Source: Rhodospirillales bacterium (GTDB lineage Bacteria; Pseudomonadota; Alphaproteobacteria; Acetobacterales; Acetobacteraceae). Taken from it: 64,000 nucleotides of DNA. Where the stretch lies: NCBI GenBank assembly GCA_025352565.1, contig JANXTF010000014.1, positions 1-64,000 on the forward strand, written 5' to 3'. The notes under the pieces are model-generated. The model saw nothing but the letters and a program-made list of their open reading frames with translations, had not been told where the DNA came from and did not search any database. The translations under genes and the position numbers were made by a program. Shown piece after piece: positions 16,738-25,290 of this stretch; positions within the stretch are counted from its first letter, which is position 1, and each line of letters begins with the position of its first letter.

Positions 16738-17955
16738 CTAACGCTTGATCAAGCCGACTTCCTGGGCCGACGTCGTGTAGTCGGCCGCGATCTTTTGCAA
16801 CGTCTGCTCGGCCGTCAGCTTGCCCAACATGAAGTCAGGCACGTTCTTGACCGTCGCAGCGTCCATGACGCCCCGCCACGAGGTCGAGGGCGCCGCCGGC
16901 GCGCCGTTCTCGATCGTATCGATGGCGCCCTTGGCGGCGGAGCCGGGCTTGAACCCTTCGATCAGCCAGACCGCCGCGTCGTTGTTCGCCGCCACCATCG
17001 CCGCATTGGCTCCGGCCACCGCAACCCGGAACGCTGCCTCGGCCTCGGCATCGGTGATGTTGCGCGCGATGGCAAAGCCGTCCCACGAGAACTCCACGGC
17101 CGGGATGCCGCCCTTGATCACCGCGGGAGCCGACGCCGTCTCGATTTTGTCGGCCACGCGGCTTTCCTTCGTATCCTTCAGCGAGGCGACGCGCGACGCC
17201 CAGAAATTCGACATGGCGATCTTACCCTGCTGGAACTGAAGCTGCACGGTCGTCGCATCGGCGGCGAGGTATTCGGGGTCGAGATACTCCGAAATCCGCT
17301 TCATCATCAGCAACGTCTTGATCCCGGCTTCGGAGTTGACCGCAGGCGTGTTGTCGGCGTTCACGAACGTCCCGCCATACCCGGCAAACAGGTTGTTGAA
17401 GTCGATCCCGATGTTCCAGTCGGCCTTGTAGGTCGCGCCGAGCGGAAACTGGACGACGCCCGCGTCCTTGATCTTCTTTGCCGCCGCCAGCACCTCGTCA
17501 TAGGTTCCGGGGACCGGGATGCCGAGCTGGTCGAGGATGTCGCGGCGATAGACCAGATGCTGCATGTTGACCATCAAGGCGATCGCCATGGTCTTGCCGT
17601 CGATCTTGATGAGCTGATTCGGCCGCAACGTCTGGCCGTATTTCTGCACCAGGTCATCGAGCGGGCGGATGGTGTTCTGGTTTAGCAGCGGGACGATCGT
17701 GCCGTTATGCACGCCACCAATGTGGTACAACGCCGGCCGGGCCGCGAAGGCGATGGCGCCCTTCGAGCGGATCTCCTGGTCCAGTTCGGCCGTGACGTTG
17801 CCGCACTCCTTCATCGCGGCGGCAACGATCCTCCAGGCAGGAAACGCTGCGAAATAGGCCTTGACAGGCACCGTGTTCTGAAACGCGCACTCGGCGTGCG
17901 CCGCCCCCCCGGCCAGTACGCACAGCGTCATTGCCAACGACAGTATTCTCGTCAT
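16738..17955 (-). CDS. ABC transporter extracellular solute-binding protein, family 1
   Basis: This 405-aa receptor starts at the ATG at 17955, with GGGGAAA upstream; an in-frame upstream ATG at 18000 lacks support. A Sec signal peptide ends near GGAAHAE. The body has family-1 features: TVPVKAYFAAFPAWRIV, a middle SNFWASRVASLKD region and a late WLIEGFKPGSAAKG. It serves the permeases and ATPase at 12169-15444. Ligand unknown. Confidence 0.87.
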   Translation of the reverse strand: MTRILSLAMTLCVLAGGAAHAECAFQNTVPVKAYFAAFPAWRIVAAAMKECGNVTAELDQEIRSKGAIAFAARPALYHIGGVHNGTIVPLLNQNTIRPLDDLVQKYGQTLRPNQLIKIDGKTMAIALMVNMQHLVYRRDILDQLGIPVPGTYDEVLAAAKKIKDAGVVQFPLGATYKADWNIGIDFNNLFAGYGGTFVNADNTPAVNSEAGIKTLLMMKRISEYLDPEYLAADATTVQLQFQQGKIAMSNFWASRVASLKDTKESRVADKIETASAPAVIKGGIPAVEFSWDGFAIARNITDAEAEAAFRVAVAGANAAMVAANNDAAVWLIEGFKPGSAAKGAIDTIENGAPAAPSTSWRGVMDAATVKNVPDFMLGKLTAEQTLQKIAADYTTSAQEVGLIKR

Positions 17956-17992
17956 CCGCTTTCCCCTTTTTTGGCGTAACCCACGATGTCCG

Positions 17993-18940
17993 TCACGCAT
18001 GATGCCACGCCATCGCGGGCGGCAGCGGCACGATTCTGGTCGGATTGATATGCACGTGCGAGCCGAAGTAGTGACTCATCGTAAGCCTGAGATCGAACGT
18101 CTCTGCCACACCCGGAACCGCGAGCATACGGGCAATGTAGGCGGTGAGGGTCGGATGGTCCTCGATCCGCTGCCGGGTGCAACGGAACAGCGGCAGGTAG
18201 ATGGCGTCGTAGCGCACGAGGCATGCGAACAGAGCCAGGTCCGGCTCGGTGATGCGATCGCCCAGCAGGAATGTCTGGTCGGACAGCCGGACCGCCAACT
18301 CCGGCACCATCCGGCCGAGTGCGGCCGCGTAGTGTTCGTACTCCGCCTGGTCGCGTGAGAAGCCGCAGCGATAGACCGCCCCCGAAAGCCCGGCCCCGAT
18401 AGCGGCGAGCATCCTGTCGATCTCCTCCATCCGGTCGGCTGGCTGGACGTCTTCGTCAGAGTCGGTGAAGGCATCGAACGCGCGGTTCAGCATCGAAAGG
18501 ATGTCGCGGCAGGTGTTCGACACGATCCGCCGGGTCTGCCGGTCCCACAACACCGGCGTCGAATCCCGGCCGGAGTAGTCGGGATCTGTCCCCGTGTAGA
18601 GTTGATGCAGGTAGCTGTAGCCAGTTACGGCGTCGGGCGCCGCCGCGTCGCGCGTGCCGAATTCGCGGCCATTCGGCCCCATGACGGGACGCACCAGGCT
18701 GGTCGAGACCACGCCCCCCAGCTTTTTCAGCCGATGCACGATCGAAACCCGATGGGAGAGAGGACAGCCCGAACAGACAATAAGGTGATAGCGGCCGCTT
18801 TCGGCAGGCAAGCTCGGCTCGCCTTCGATGGCAAGCGCGCGCACCTGGCCCTTGCAATGCTCCTGGCGGGGCTCCCAGCCCTGCGCGCCGATCTGGCACT
18901 CGTCACCGCCGTGCCAAACGCCCTTGATCAGGAACCCCAC
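17993..18940 (-). CDS. Glutathionyl-hydroquinone reductase-like GST
   Basis: The start chosen is a GTG at 18940, giving VGFLIKGVWHGGDE, which matches the usual start of this family; a TTG at 18961 also opens the frame. The 315-aa protein has the thioredoxin-fold half with the nucleophile Cys59 in CPLSHR (usually CPWAHR), then VRPVMGPNGREF, YLHQLYTGTDPDYSGR, VLWDRQTRRIVSN and the alpha half with FLLGDRITEPDLALF and YFGSHVHINPTRIVPL. Members reductively remove glutathione from glutathionyl-hydroquinones. It is the first gene of the ABC operon, so the imported compound may yield a quinone or aromatic aglycone. Confidence 0.85.
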   Translation of the reverse strand: MGFLIKGVWHGGDECQIGAQGWEPRQEHCKGQVRALAIEGEPSLPAESGRYHLIVCSGCPLSHRVSIVHRLKKLGGVVSTSLVRPVMGPNGREFGTRDAAAPDAVTGYSYLHQLYTGTDPDYSGRDSTPVLWDRQTRRIVSNTCRDILSMLNRAFDAFTDSDEDVQPADRMEEIDRMLAAIGAGLSGAVYRCGFSRDQAEYEHYAAALGRMVPELAVRLSDQTFLLGDRITEPDLALFACLVRYDAIYLPLFRCTRQRIEDHPTLTAYIARMLAVPGVAETFDLRLTMSHYFGSHVHINPTRIVPLPPAMAWHHA

Positions 18941-19345
18941 CGCGCCTCGCGAATTGCACAAATGATCACACGCTCGGCTACGGCTCTTCCATTGTCAACG
19001 CGCGGCGGCACACAGTGCGTGGCGATCCCCGAACTAATGCACCGCGGCACCGCGATGGTCGTGGAGACGCAGCGGGCGCTGGACGTGTCCACGGGGCTGG
19101 CCGCCGGCTACTGCGTGTTGCTGTTCCCATGGCGATGGTCAGCAAGCGCCTGGAACCGAAGCCCGAGTGCTGCGGTATGCCCTGTGTTCGTCCGCCGCTC
19201 TGTCCTAGGCTGCACCCGAACTGGCGGACAGGAGCAGCGGTGATGGGATACGCCTTGCATGAAGCTGCGGACCGCCCACGCTTCGACGCGCTCGCCGATG
19301 CCGCAATCCGGCGCTGATCGGGTGTCGGAACGTACCGGCGGATTG
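18941..19345 (+). other. Divergent intergenic region with no recognised gene
   Basis: These 405 bp separate the leftward ABC operon from the rightward GntR gene and should hold both promoters. Short open frames exist, but none has a convincing relative. One stretch around 19010-19130 reads vaguely like the end of a hotdog thioesterase; I do not regard it as proven. In-frame alternative starts for the GntR gene lie at 19259 and 19301. Confidence 0.4.
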
Positions 19346-20068
19346 ATGTCGCGGGCGCCATTGCTGGCAGAGCGGTTGGCCAACACGATCCGGGAGCGGA
19401 TCGCGAGCGGCAGCTTCAAAGTTGGCGATCGTTTGCCGACCGAGCGCAAGATGTCGGAATCCTACGGCGTCAGCCGCGCGGTCGTGCGCGAGGCGCTCGG
19501 ACGACTCAATCACGATGGCATCGTGGTGTCCCGGCAGGGGGCGGGCGCCTTCGTGTCCGAGGGGACCGCACCAACCCTGCGCCTGCATGTCGAGCCGTCG
19601 GACGCCGAAGACCTGCGCGGGGTCGTGGAGCTGCTCAGCGCCGTCCGCGCCGCCGCCTCCGCCCTCGCCGCGGTGCGCCGGAGCCCCTCGCAGCTCGCGG
19701 CGATCACGCGCTGGTACAAGGCGATCGGCAAGGCAGTCCAGGACGGGCGGCCCGGCGAGGACGAGGACATCGCCTTCCATCGCGCCATCATCGACGCCGC
19801 CGGCAACCCGCTGTTCAACCAAATACTGGATTTTCTCGACGGACGCGTCCGGCACTTCGTCCGAACCGCCCGCACCAACTCGCGCCATCGCGGCCTGACC
19901 GAGGAGGTGCAGCAGGAACATCGCGCAATGCGCGACGCCATCGCCGCCGCCGACCCCAATGCCGCACGCCTGGCAGCCGAGCAGCATCTGACGAACGCGC
20001 TCAAGCGGTTGTCGCTCGATGGCGTCCCACGCCCGAAGCGGCGACGGGGGAAGACCCAGGCCGCCTGA
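19346..20068 (+). CDS. GntR-family (FadR subgroup) transcriptional regulator
   Basis: The 240-aa regulator starts at the ATG at 19346 (MSRAPLLAERLANTIRERI), which gives the usual short lead into the winged helix; an ATG at 19259 would add 29 residues. The DNA-binding domain reads GDRLPTERKMSESYGVSRAVVREAL then GIVVSRQGAGAFV. The C-terminal FCD domain has the metal/ligand histidine pattern in EDIAFHRAIIDAAGNPL and EHRAMRDAIAAAD. It ends 3 bp before the SDR gene on the other strand. Likely targets are the flanking operons; the 19-bp repeats at 21839 and 26655 are candidate sites. Confidence 0.88.
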   Translation: MSRAPLLAERLANTIRERIASGSFKVGDRLPTERKMSESYGVSRAVVREALGRLNHDGIVVSRQGAGAFVSEGTAPTLRLHVEPSDAEDLRGVVELLSAVRAAASALAAVRRSPSQLAAITRWYKAIGKAVQDGRPGEDEDIAFHRAIIDAAGNPLFNQILDFLDGRVRHFVRTARTNSRHRGLTEEVQQEHRAMRDAIAAADPNAARLAAEQHLTNALKRLSLDGVPRPKRRRGKTQAA

Positions 20069-20071
20069 CAC

Positions 20072-20839
20072 TCAAAGCCCGAGTGCGATCCCGCCATCGA
20101 CCACGAGATGCGTGCCGGTCACCATGCGCGCGCCCTCGATCAGCCAAAGCACCGCATCGGCGACGTCCTCGGGCGTCGCGACATCGGCCAGCGGCGCCTT
20201 CGCCCGCGCCTCGCCCAGCGTACGGTCGTATTGCGCCTGCCCCACCCCCTTCAGCAGCCACCGGCCCGTCAGGTAATCTGGGCACACCGCATTGACCCGT
20301 ATCTCCGGCGCCAATGTCCGTGCCAGCGACTTGGTCAACGTGTTCAGCGCACCCTTGGACGCCGCATACGGAATCGAGCTGCCGTCGCCCAGCGACCCCG
20401 ACACCGACGAGATGTTGACGATCGATCCGCGTCCGCCCGCCCGCAGCCACGGCGCCGCCGCCCGCGCCATCTGGAACGGGCCCACCACGTTGACCGCGAA
20501 GATACGCTCAAAATCTGCCGCGGTAACGGCGTCCAACTCTGCATGGGGGATGAACCGCGTCACGCCCGCCGCATTCACCAATGCATCGATCCGGCCCCAC
20601 CGCGCCACAGTCGCCGCCACGATCCGCCTGCAATCCGAATCGTCCGCGACATCGCCTTGCACACACAGCGCGGAGCCCCCGGCAGCCTCGCAAGCCGCCA
20701 TCACCGCAGCCGCCTCACCTACGCTCGCCCGGTAGTTGATCGCGACGTTATACCCGCGCCCGGCCAGCATCCGGGCACAGGCGGCGCCGACGCCGGTCGC
20801 CGCCCCGGTCACGACCGTGACCGGTCCGTCAGCCGCCAA
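20072..20839 (-). CDS. SDR-family NAD(P)-dependent oxidoreductase
   Basis: This 255-aa classical SDR has the cofactor motif TGAATGVGAA, NAAG in ALVNAAGVTR, and the catalytic Ser and YxxxK in NISSVSG and IPYAASKG. The C-terminus VTGTHLVVDGGIALGL is typical of this family. Its start overlaps the end of the DapA-family gene by 11 bp, so they are cotranscribed. It probably oxidises a hydroxy acid or sugar-acid intermediate. Confidence 0.9.
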   Translation of the reverse strand: MAADGPVTVVTGAATGVGAACARMLAGRGYNVAINYRASVGEAAAVMAACEAAGGSALCVQGDVADDSDCRRIVAATVARWGRIDALVNAAGVTRFIPHAELDAVTAADFERIFAVNVVGPFQMARAAAPWLRAGGRGSIVNISSVSGSLGDGSSIPYAASKGALNTLTKSLARTLAPEIRVNAVCPDYLTGRWLLKGVGQAQYDRTLGEARAKAPLADVATPEDVADAVLWLIEGARMVTGTHLVVDGGIALGL

Positions 20840-21767
20840 CGCGCGTCCCCGGGATTGCGGCGCCGAGCACGCCCAGTTCCGTGAACAGCGCCCGCAACCG
20901 CTCCATGTCCTCGCCGGCCAGCGGATGCACCGGTTGCCGCGGGATGCCCGCCGGCAAGCCGAGCAGGTTCAGCAGCGCCTTCAGCGCCGCTGGCGGGGTG
21001 CCCGTCTCCAGCAAAAAAATGTAGGCGCGGGCGATCTTGAGGTGCAGGCACCGCGCTGCCGGCGCCGTCGGTGTCGCGGCCAATTCGACGATGCGCGCCG
21101 ACTCCGCCCCGAACAGGTCCACGCCGGTCGAGAGCACGCCGGCCGCACCCAACGCCAGACCAGGCATAAGCAGATACCCGCAGCCCATGAAAATGCTGAT
21201 ACGATCGCCGAACCGCTCGATGCCCTTCGAGATGTCGAGGAAGTGCCGCGACGACTCCTTGATCCCCACCAGGTCGATCTCGTCGATCAGCTGCTGCAAG
21301 GTGTCGCCCTCGATCGCGACGCCGAAATGCCGCGGGTTGTTGTAGGCGATCACCGGCAGAGGCACCGCGCGGTAAATCTCCCGGTAGCGGCCCACGACCT
21401 CGGCCCGGGTCGCGGTCCCGTTGTACGGAGTCGGACTGACCAGCGCGGCGGCGACGCCGGCCGCCGCCGCCACCTCGAGCATCTTGATCGTGTCCGCCGC
21501 GGTGAAGGCGTGCGTCCCCATCGCACCCATGATCACTGGTACGCGCCCGGCCGAGACCCGCACTGCGGTCTCCGCCATCGCCTGGCGCTCGGTGATCGTC
21601 AGCAGCGACGCCTCGCCGTTGTCCGCGGCGATCGCGAGACCTGCCGACCCCTGCGCGATGTGCCATTCGAGGATGGCCGCAAATGCGGCAAGGTCCAGCG
21701 CGCCATCGGGCGCAAACGGCGTGATGGTGACGGAGAACAGGCCCTTGAGACGGGGCGATTGCTGCAT
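20829..21767 (-). CDS. DapA (dihydrodipicolinate synthase/NAL) family lyase
   Basis: This 312-aa TIM-barrel aldolase or dehydratase has the Schiff-base Lys170 in DLVGIKESS and Tyr142 in AYNNPRHFG, both needed for pyruvate-type chemistry. The substrate-binding GTES motif of true DapA is replaced by IAADNGEAS, so it is not a lysine-biosynthesis enzyme; the family also includes keto-deoxy-sugar-acid aldolases and dehydratases. The start is the ATG at 21767, with GGAGGG upstream. It pairs with the SDR downstream and is divergent from the FAD oxidase at 21857, sharing a 72-89 bp promoter region that contains the 19-bp repeat. Confidence 0.85.
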   Translation of the reverse strand: MQQSPRLKGLFSVTITPFAPDGALDLAAFAAILEWHIAQGSAGLAIAADNGEASLLTITERQAMAETAVRVSAGRVPVIMGAMGTHAFTAADTIKMLEVAAAAGVAAALVSPTPYNGTATRAEVVGRYREIYRAVPLPVIAYNNPRHFGVAIEGDTLQQLIDEIDLVGIKESSRHFLDISKGIERFGDRISIFMGCGYLLMPGLALGAAGVLSTGVDLFGAESARIVELAATPTAPAARCLHLKIARAYIFLLETGTPPAALKALLNLLGLPAGIPRQPVHPLAGEDMERLRALFTELGVLGAAIPGTRVGG

Positions 21768-21838
21768 TGCGACCCTCCATGCGAGCGTGTGCCGCGTAGC
21801 CAAGCCGCCGCGACCGGCCTAAAAGCATATGTCAGCGT

Positions 21839-21857
21839 AATTGGACAGGCAACCTGA
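21839..21857 (+). promoter_or_regulatory. 19-bp repeated element, copy 1
   Basis: The sequence AATTGGACAGGCAACCTGA contains the dyad CAGG-CAA-CCTG and ends on the A of the FAD oxidase start codon. An identical copy lies at 26655-26673. Both are in divergent intergenic regions of the amine-type island, which suits a shared operator, possibly for the GntR regulator at 19346. Confidence 0.5.
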
Positions 21858-23134
21858 TGACCCGGCATACGCATATCGTCGTCGTGGGCGCGGGGATCGT
21901 CGGCATCGCCGCGGCACTCTGGCTGCAACGCGACGGTCTGGCCGTTACCGTGATCGACCCCGGCCCACCGGGCTCCGGCGCATCGTCCGGCAATGCCGGA
22001 TGCTTCAGCCCATCCTCCATCGTGCCGCTATCCGGGCCCGGCATCTTGCGCCAGATCCCCGGCTGGCTGCTCGACCCGCAAGGGCCGCTCGCCATCCGAT
22101 GGCACTACCTGCCACGACTGGCGCCATGGCTGCTGCGGTTCATCCGGGCCGGTACCCCGGCCCGGATCGAGCACCAGGCCGCCGCCCTCGCCCGCCTGCT
22201 GGCGTCAACGAGCGACGATCTGGCGAGCCTGCTGCACGGGACCGGCGCCGAACCGCTGATCGAGCGGCGCGGATCGCTGATCGTGTATCGCACCGAGGCG
22301 GGCTGGACCGGCGCAGAACCGGGCTGGAACCTACGCCGCCGCAACGCGGTTGCCTGGGAGGAACTGACCCCGATCGACCTCCTGGACCTGGAACCGGCTT
22401 TGTCCCCCGGCCTGTATCGCGGCGTGCTGCTGACGGGCAACAGCCACACCGTCGATCCGCATGCGCTGGTGCGCCGGCTGGCCGAGGCGTTCCTGCTTGG
22501 TGGCGGACAGCTTTTGGCAACCCGCGTTACCAGCTTCGACGTGGCGGACGGACGCCTTCGCTCGGTGCAGACGGCCTCCGGCACCGTGGCCGCGTCAGGC
22601 GTCGTCCTGGCGGCGGGGGCCCGATCGGGCCCGCTGGCACGGATGCTGGGCGATCGCGTCCCGCTGGAGACGGAACGCGGCTACCACCTGAACGTGGGCG
22701 CGCCGCCCGTGCCGCTCCACCGCCCCGTCCTGTCCGCGGAGGACCGCTTCGTTGCGACGCCGATGACTGCCGGGACGCGGCTGACCGGCACGATCGAGCT
22801 GGCCGGGCTCGCATCCCCCCCGGACTGGCGCCGCGCCCGCGCCCTGCTGCCGCTCGGTCAACGCCTGTTCCCGGGCCTGCCCGCCGGCCCCGGAACGACA
22901 TGGATGGGACATCGCCCGAGCATGCCGGACTCGCTGCCCGTCATCGGCCGCTCCTCGCGCACGCCGGACGTCGTCTACGCCTTCGGCCACGGCCATCTTG
23001 GGCTGACCGGGGCGCCGACCACCGGCCGGCTGGTCGCCGACCTGGTCCAGGGCCGAACGCCCGAGATCGACCTCTCGCCGTTCGGCGCCAGCCGGTTCCG
23101 CCCTAGCTGGACACCCAGGCCTGGAAGCGCGTGA
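21857..23134 (+). CDS. DadA-like FAD-dependent amine/amino-acid oxidoreductase
   Basis: This 425-aa flavoprotein has the FAD dinucleotide motif VVVGAGIVGIAAALWLQRDG, SGASSGNAGCFSPSS, and the C-terminal FAD-binding GHGHLGLTGAPTTGRLVADLV. MGHRPSMPDSLPVIG is typical of DadA-type dehydrogenases, which deaminate D-amino acids or N-substituted amino acids. Its 3' end overlaps the convergent binding-protein gene by 32 bp. It is one of three such enzymes in about 11 kb. Confidence 0.87.
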   Translation: MTRHTHIVVVGAGIVGIAAALWLQRDGLAVTVIDPGPPGSGASSGNAGCFSPSSIVPLSGPGILRQIPGWLLDPQGPLAIRWHYLPRLAPWLLRFIRAGTPARIEHQAAALARLLASTSDDLASLLHGTGAEPLIERRGSLIVYRTEAGWTGAEPGWNLRRRNAVAWEELTPIDLLDLEPALSPGLYRGVLLTGNSHTVDPHALVRRLAEAFLLGGGQLLATRVTSFDVADGRLRSVQTASGTVAASGVVLAAGARSGPLARMLGDRVPLETERGYHLNVGAPPVPLHRPVLSAEDRFVATPMTAGTRLTGTIELAGLASPPDWRRARALLPLGQRLFPGLPAGPGTTWMGHRPSMPDSLPVIGRSSRTPDVVYAFGHGHLGLTGAPTTGRLVADLVQGRTPEIDLSPFGASRFRPSWTPRPGSA

Positions 23135-24173
23135 GCACCACGGTCCGGTATTTGGCGAGCCAGTCGTAGTCCACCCGGATGATCCCGGCGAGCCTCTCGG
23201 GGCTCGAGATCAGGTCCCGCTTGTCCGCTTCGCCCAGTAGCGCCTGGCTCCCGGCATTCGACGTCGTGTAGCCCATCTCGCGGGCGAACTGCGCGTGGTT
23301 CTCAGGATTGACCATGAAATAGTCGATGAAGGCGCGGGCGGCGTTCGGATGCGGCGCGCCCTTCAGGATCGCCCAGGCCCCGAAATCGGCGATCGCCTGC
23401 GTATAGGTCGATTCGATCGGGATACCTCTCCGCTGGGCCGCGAACGCGGTGCCGCTCCACATCAGCGACATGGCGATGTCGTCGTCGGCCCACATCTTCT
23501 GGCTCTGGTCGCCGGTGCGCCACCAGATCGCGACGTGCGGCTTGATCTGGTCCAGTTTGGCGAAAGCCCGGTCCACGTCCATCGGGAACAGCTTTTCCCG
23601 CGGCACCCCATCGGCCAGCAACGCCGTCACCAGCGTCGCCCAGGGGCTTCCTGTGTTCGGCAAGGCGCGGCGTCCGGGGAACGTCTTCGTATCCCAAAAA
23701 TCCGCCCAATCCCGCGGCTTCTTGTCCTTGTAAAGCGCCGCGTTCCAGGTCAGCAGCTGGCCGCCCGTCAGATACAGCACGCCATACCGCCCGCACGAAC
23801 CATTGACGCCCAGCTTGGCGATATTCGGCATCTCGGCGCAGTCGCCGAGGTCCGTCAGGAGCGGCGCGATCTGGCCGAGCTCGTCGTACTGCGGCGAGAT
23901 GATGTCCCACTCGACCGAATGCGCCGCCTGCATTGCCGCCGATTTCGCCATCATGTCGCCGTACGACGCGGCGAACGGGACCACGCGCACCCCGGTCGCC
24001 TTCGTGAACGGATCGAAGAAGTTCTTCTTCAGCGCCGCCTCGAACACCCCGCCAGTCGTGCGGATCAGCACCGTCGGCTCGAGCGTGCCGGCAGCACGGA
24101 CCCTTGTCTCCGTCAGAGGCAGCAGCCCCAACCCGGCGGCGCCGCGAATGAGGTTACGTCGGGTCGGGGTCAT
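23103..24173 (-). CDS. PotD-like ABC transporter substrate-binding protein (copy A)
   Basis: This 356-aa receptor has a twin-arginine leader (TPTRRNLIRGAAGLG) and a spermidine/putrescine-type binding fold: PTVLIRTTGGVFEAALKKNF, EWDIISPQYDELGQ, CGRYGVLYLTGGQLL, WADFWDTKTFPGRRAL and AFIDYFMVNPENHAQFA. It is a close paralogue of the next gene (24204-25277), with well over half of the residues identical by eye. The matching PotABC genes are at 26768-29533. Relatives of this fold bind polyamines, opines or aminopolycarboxylates; the ligand here is unknown. Confidence 0.87.
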   Translation of the reverse strand: MTPTRRNLIRGAAGLGLLPLTETRVRAAGTLEPTVLIRTTGGVFEAALKKNFFDPFTKATGVRVVPFAASYGDMMAKSAAMQAAHSVEWDIISPQYDELGQIAPLLTDLGDCAEMPNIAKLGVNGSCGRYGVLYLTGGQLLTWNAALYKDKKPRDWADFWDTKTFPGRRALPNTGSPWATLVTALLADGVPREKLFPMDVDRAFAKLDQIKPHVAIWWRTGDQSQKMWADDDIAMSLMWSGTAFAAQRRGIPIESTYTQAIADFGAWAILKGAPHPNAARAFIDYFMVNPENHAQFAREMGYTTSNAGSQALLGEADKRDLISSPERLAGIIRVDYDWLAKYRTVVLTRFQAWVSS

Positions 24174-24203
24174 GTCAGTCTCCGTTGTTGTTTATTGCCG
24201 CCG

Positions 24204-25277
24204 TCAGGACGACAGCCAGAGGTTCCATCGATCCAGTGTTGCCGTCCGGTTCGCCTCAACCCAGGCTCCATCGATCTGGGCGAGGCCAGCCAGCATAGCG
24301 GGGCTCGAGATCAGCTCATGTTGCTCGGCCGGGTTCAAAAGCCCGAGCCCGGCCTTGCTCGTGGTCGCGTACCCCATCTCACGGGCGAAGGCCGCATGGT
24401 TCGCGGGATTGTCCAGGTAGAAATCCACAAAGGCCAGGGCCGCCCTCGGGTGCGGCGCATCCTTCAGGATCGCCCACGAGCCGAAATCGGCCGCCGCCTG
24501 GTTGTAGGTCCAATCCACCCCGATGCCCGAACGCTTGGCGGCGTAGGCGGTGCCGCTCCACATCGGCGCCATCTGGATGTCGCCGGACCGTATCATCTCG
24601 ACCGACTGCGCGCCCGTCTTCCACCAAACGTCGATATGCGGCTTAATTTCGTCCAGCTTGCGGAACGCCCGATCGAGGTCGAGCGGAAACAGCGCATCGG
24701 CCGCAACCCCGTCTGCCATCAGAGCGAACAGCAGCGTGTTGTTCCAAGGATTGCCATAGCTCGGCAGCGCCCTGCGCCCGGGAAACGCGCGCACATTCCA
24801 GAAATCGGCCCAGTTGGCCGGGGCGGGCCGGTTCGAAAAAGCCGCGGGATTCCACGCCAGCACGACGCCGCCGGTCAGATACTGCACCCCATACCGCCCG
24901 CAGATCCCATCGAGACCCCTGGCCGCGACGTTCGGCAGCGCGCCGCAATCGCCGAGATCGCGGAGATAGGGGGCCAGCCGCCCAAGCTCGTAGAACTGGG
25001 GCGAGATGACGTCCCACTCGATCCGGCGCGCCGCGTTCATTGCGACAGTTTTGGCCACCATGTCCCCGTACGATGTTGCGACCGTCACCACGCGCGTCCC
25101 GCTCGCTTTGCTGAACGGATCGAAGAAATGCTGCTTCAATGCCGCCTCGAACGCGCCCCCCGTCGTTCGGATGACCACGCTGTCCTCGAGCGCGCCCTGC
25201 GCCGACGCACCCCGCAGCAACCCGGCCCCACCCACCGCAGCGCCCGCCAGCAAATACCGCCGCCCGAACAGTCCCAT
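24204..25277 (-). CDS. PotD-like ABC transporter substrate-binding protein (copy B)
   Basis: The start is the ATG at 25277 (MGLFGRRYLLAGAAVG), with GGGAGG upstream; the longer open frame upstream overlaps the FAD oxidase. The 357-aa product has a twin-arginine leader cleaved near ASAQG and the same fold as copy A, colinear along its whole length, including CGRYGVQYLTGGVVLAWN and FREMGYATT-type segments near the end (AFAREMGYATTSKAG). Copies A and B are 30 bp apart and head in the same direction, so they arose by tandem duplication. They may bind two related ligands for one permease. Confidence 0.88.
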   Translation of the reverse strand: MGLFGRRYLLAGAAVGGAGLLRGASAQGALEDSVVIRTTGGAFEAALKQHFFDPFSKASGTRVVTVATSYGDMVAKTVAMNAARRIEWDVISPQFYELGRLAPYLRDLGDCGALPNVAARGLDGICGRYGVQYLTGGVVLAWNPAAFSNRPAPANWADFWNVRAFPGRRALPSYGNPWNNTLLFALMADGVAADALFPLDLDRAFRKLDEIKPHIDVWWKTGAQSVEMIRSGDIQMAPMWSGTAYAAKRSGIGVDWTYNQAAADFGSWAILKDAPHPRAALAFVDFYLDNPANHAAFAREMGYATTSKAGLGLLNPAEQHELISSPAMLAGLAQIDGAWVEANRTATLDRWNLWLSS

Positions 25278-25290
25278 CCCATCCTCCCGC

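Noticed and set aside
19010-19140. A frame reading like the end of a hotdog thioesterase
   Set aside because: The similarity is short and loose, there is no start or conserved active-site stretch, and the region is the expected promoter region of two divergent operons.
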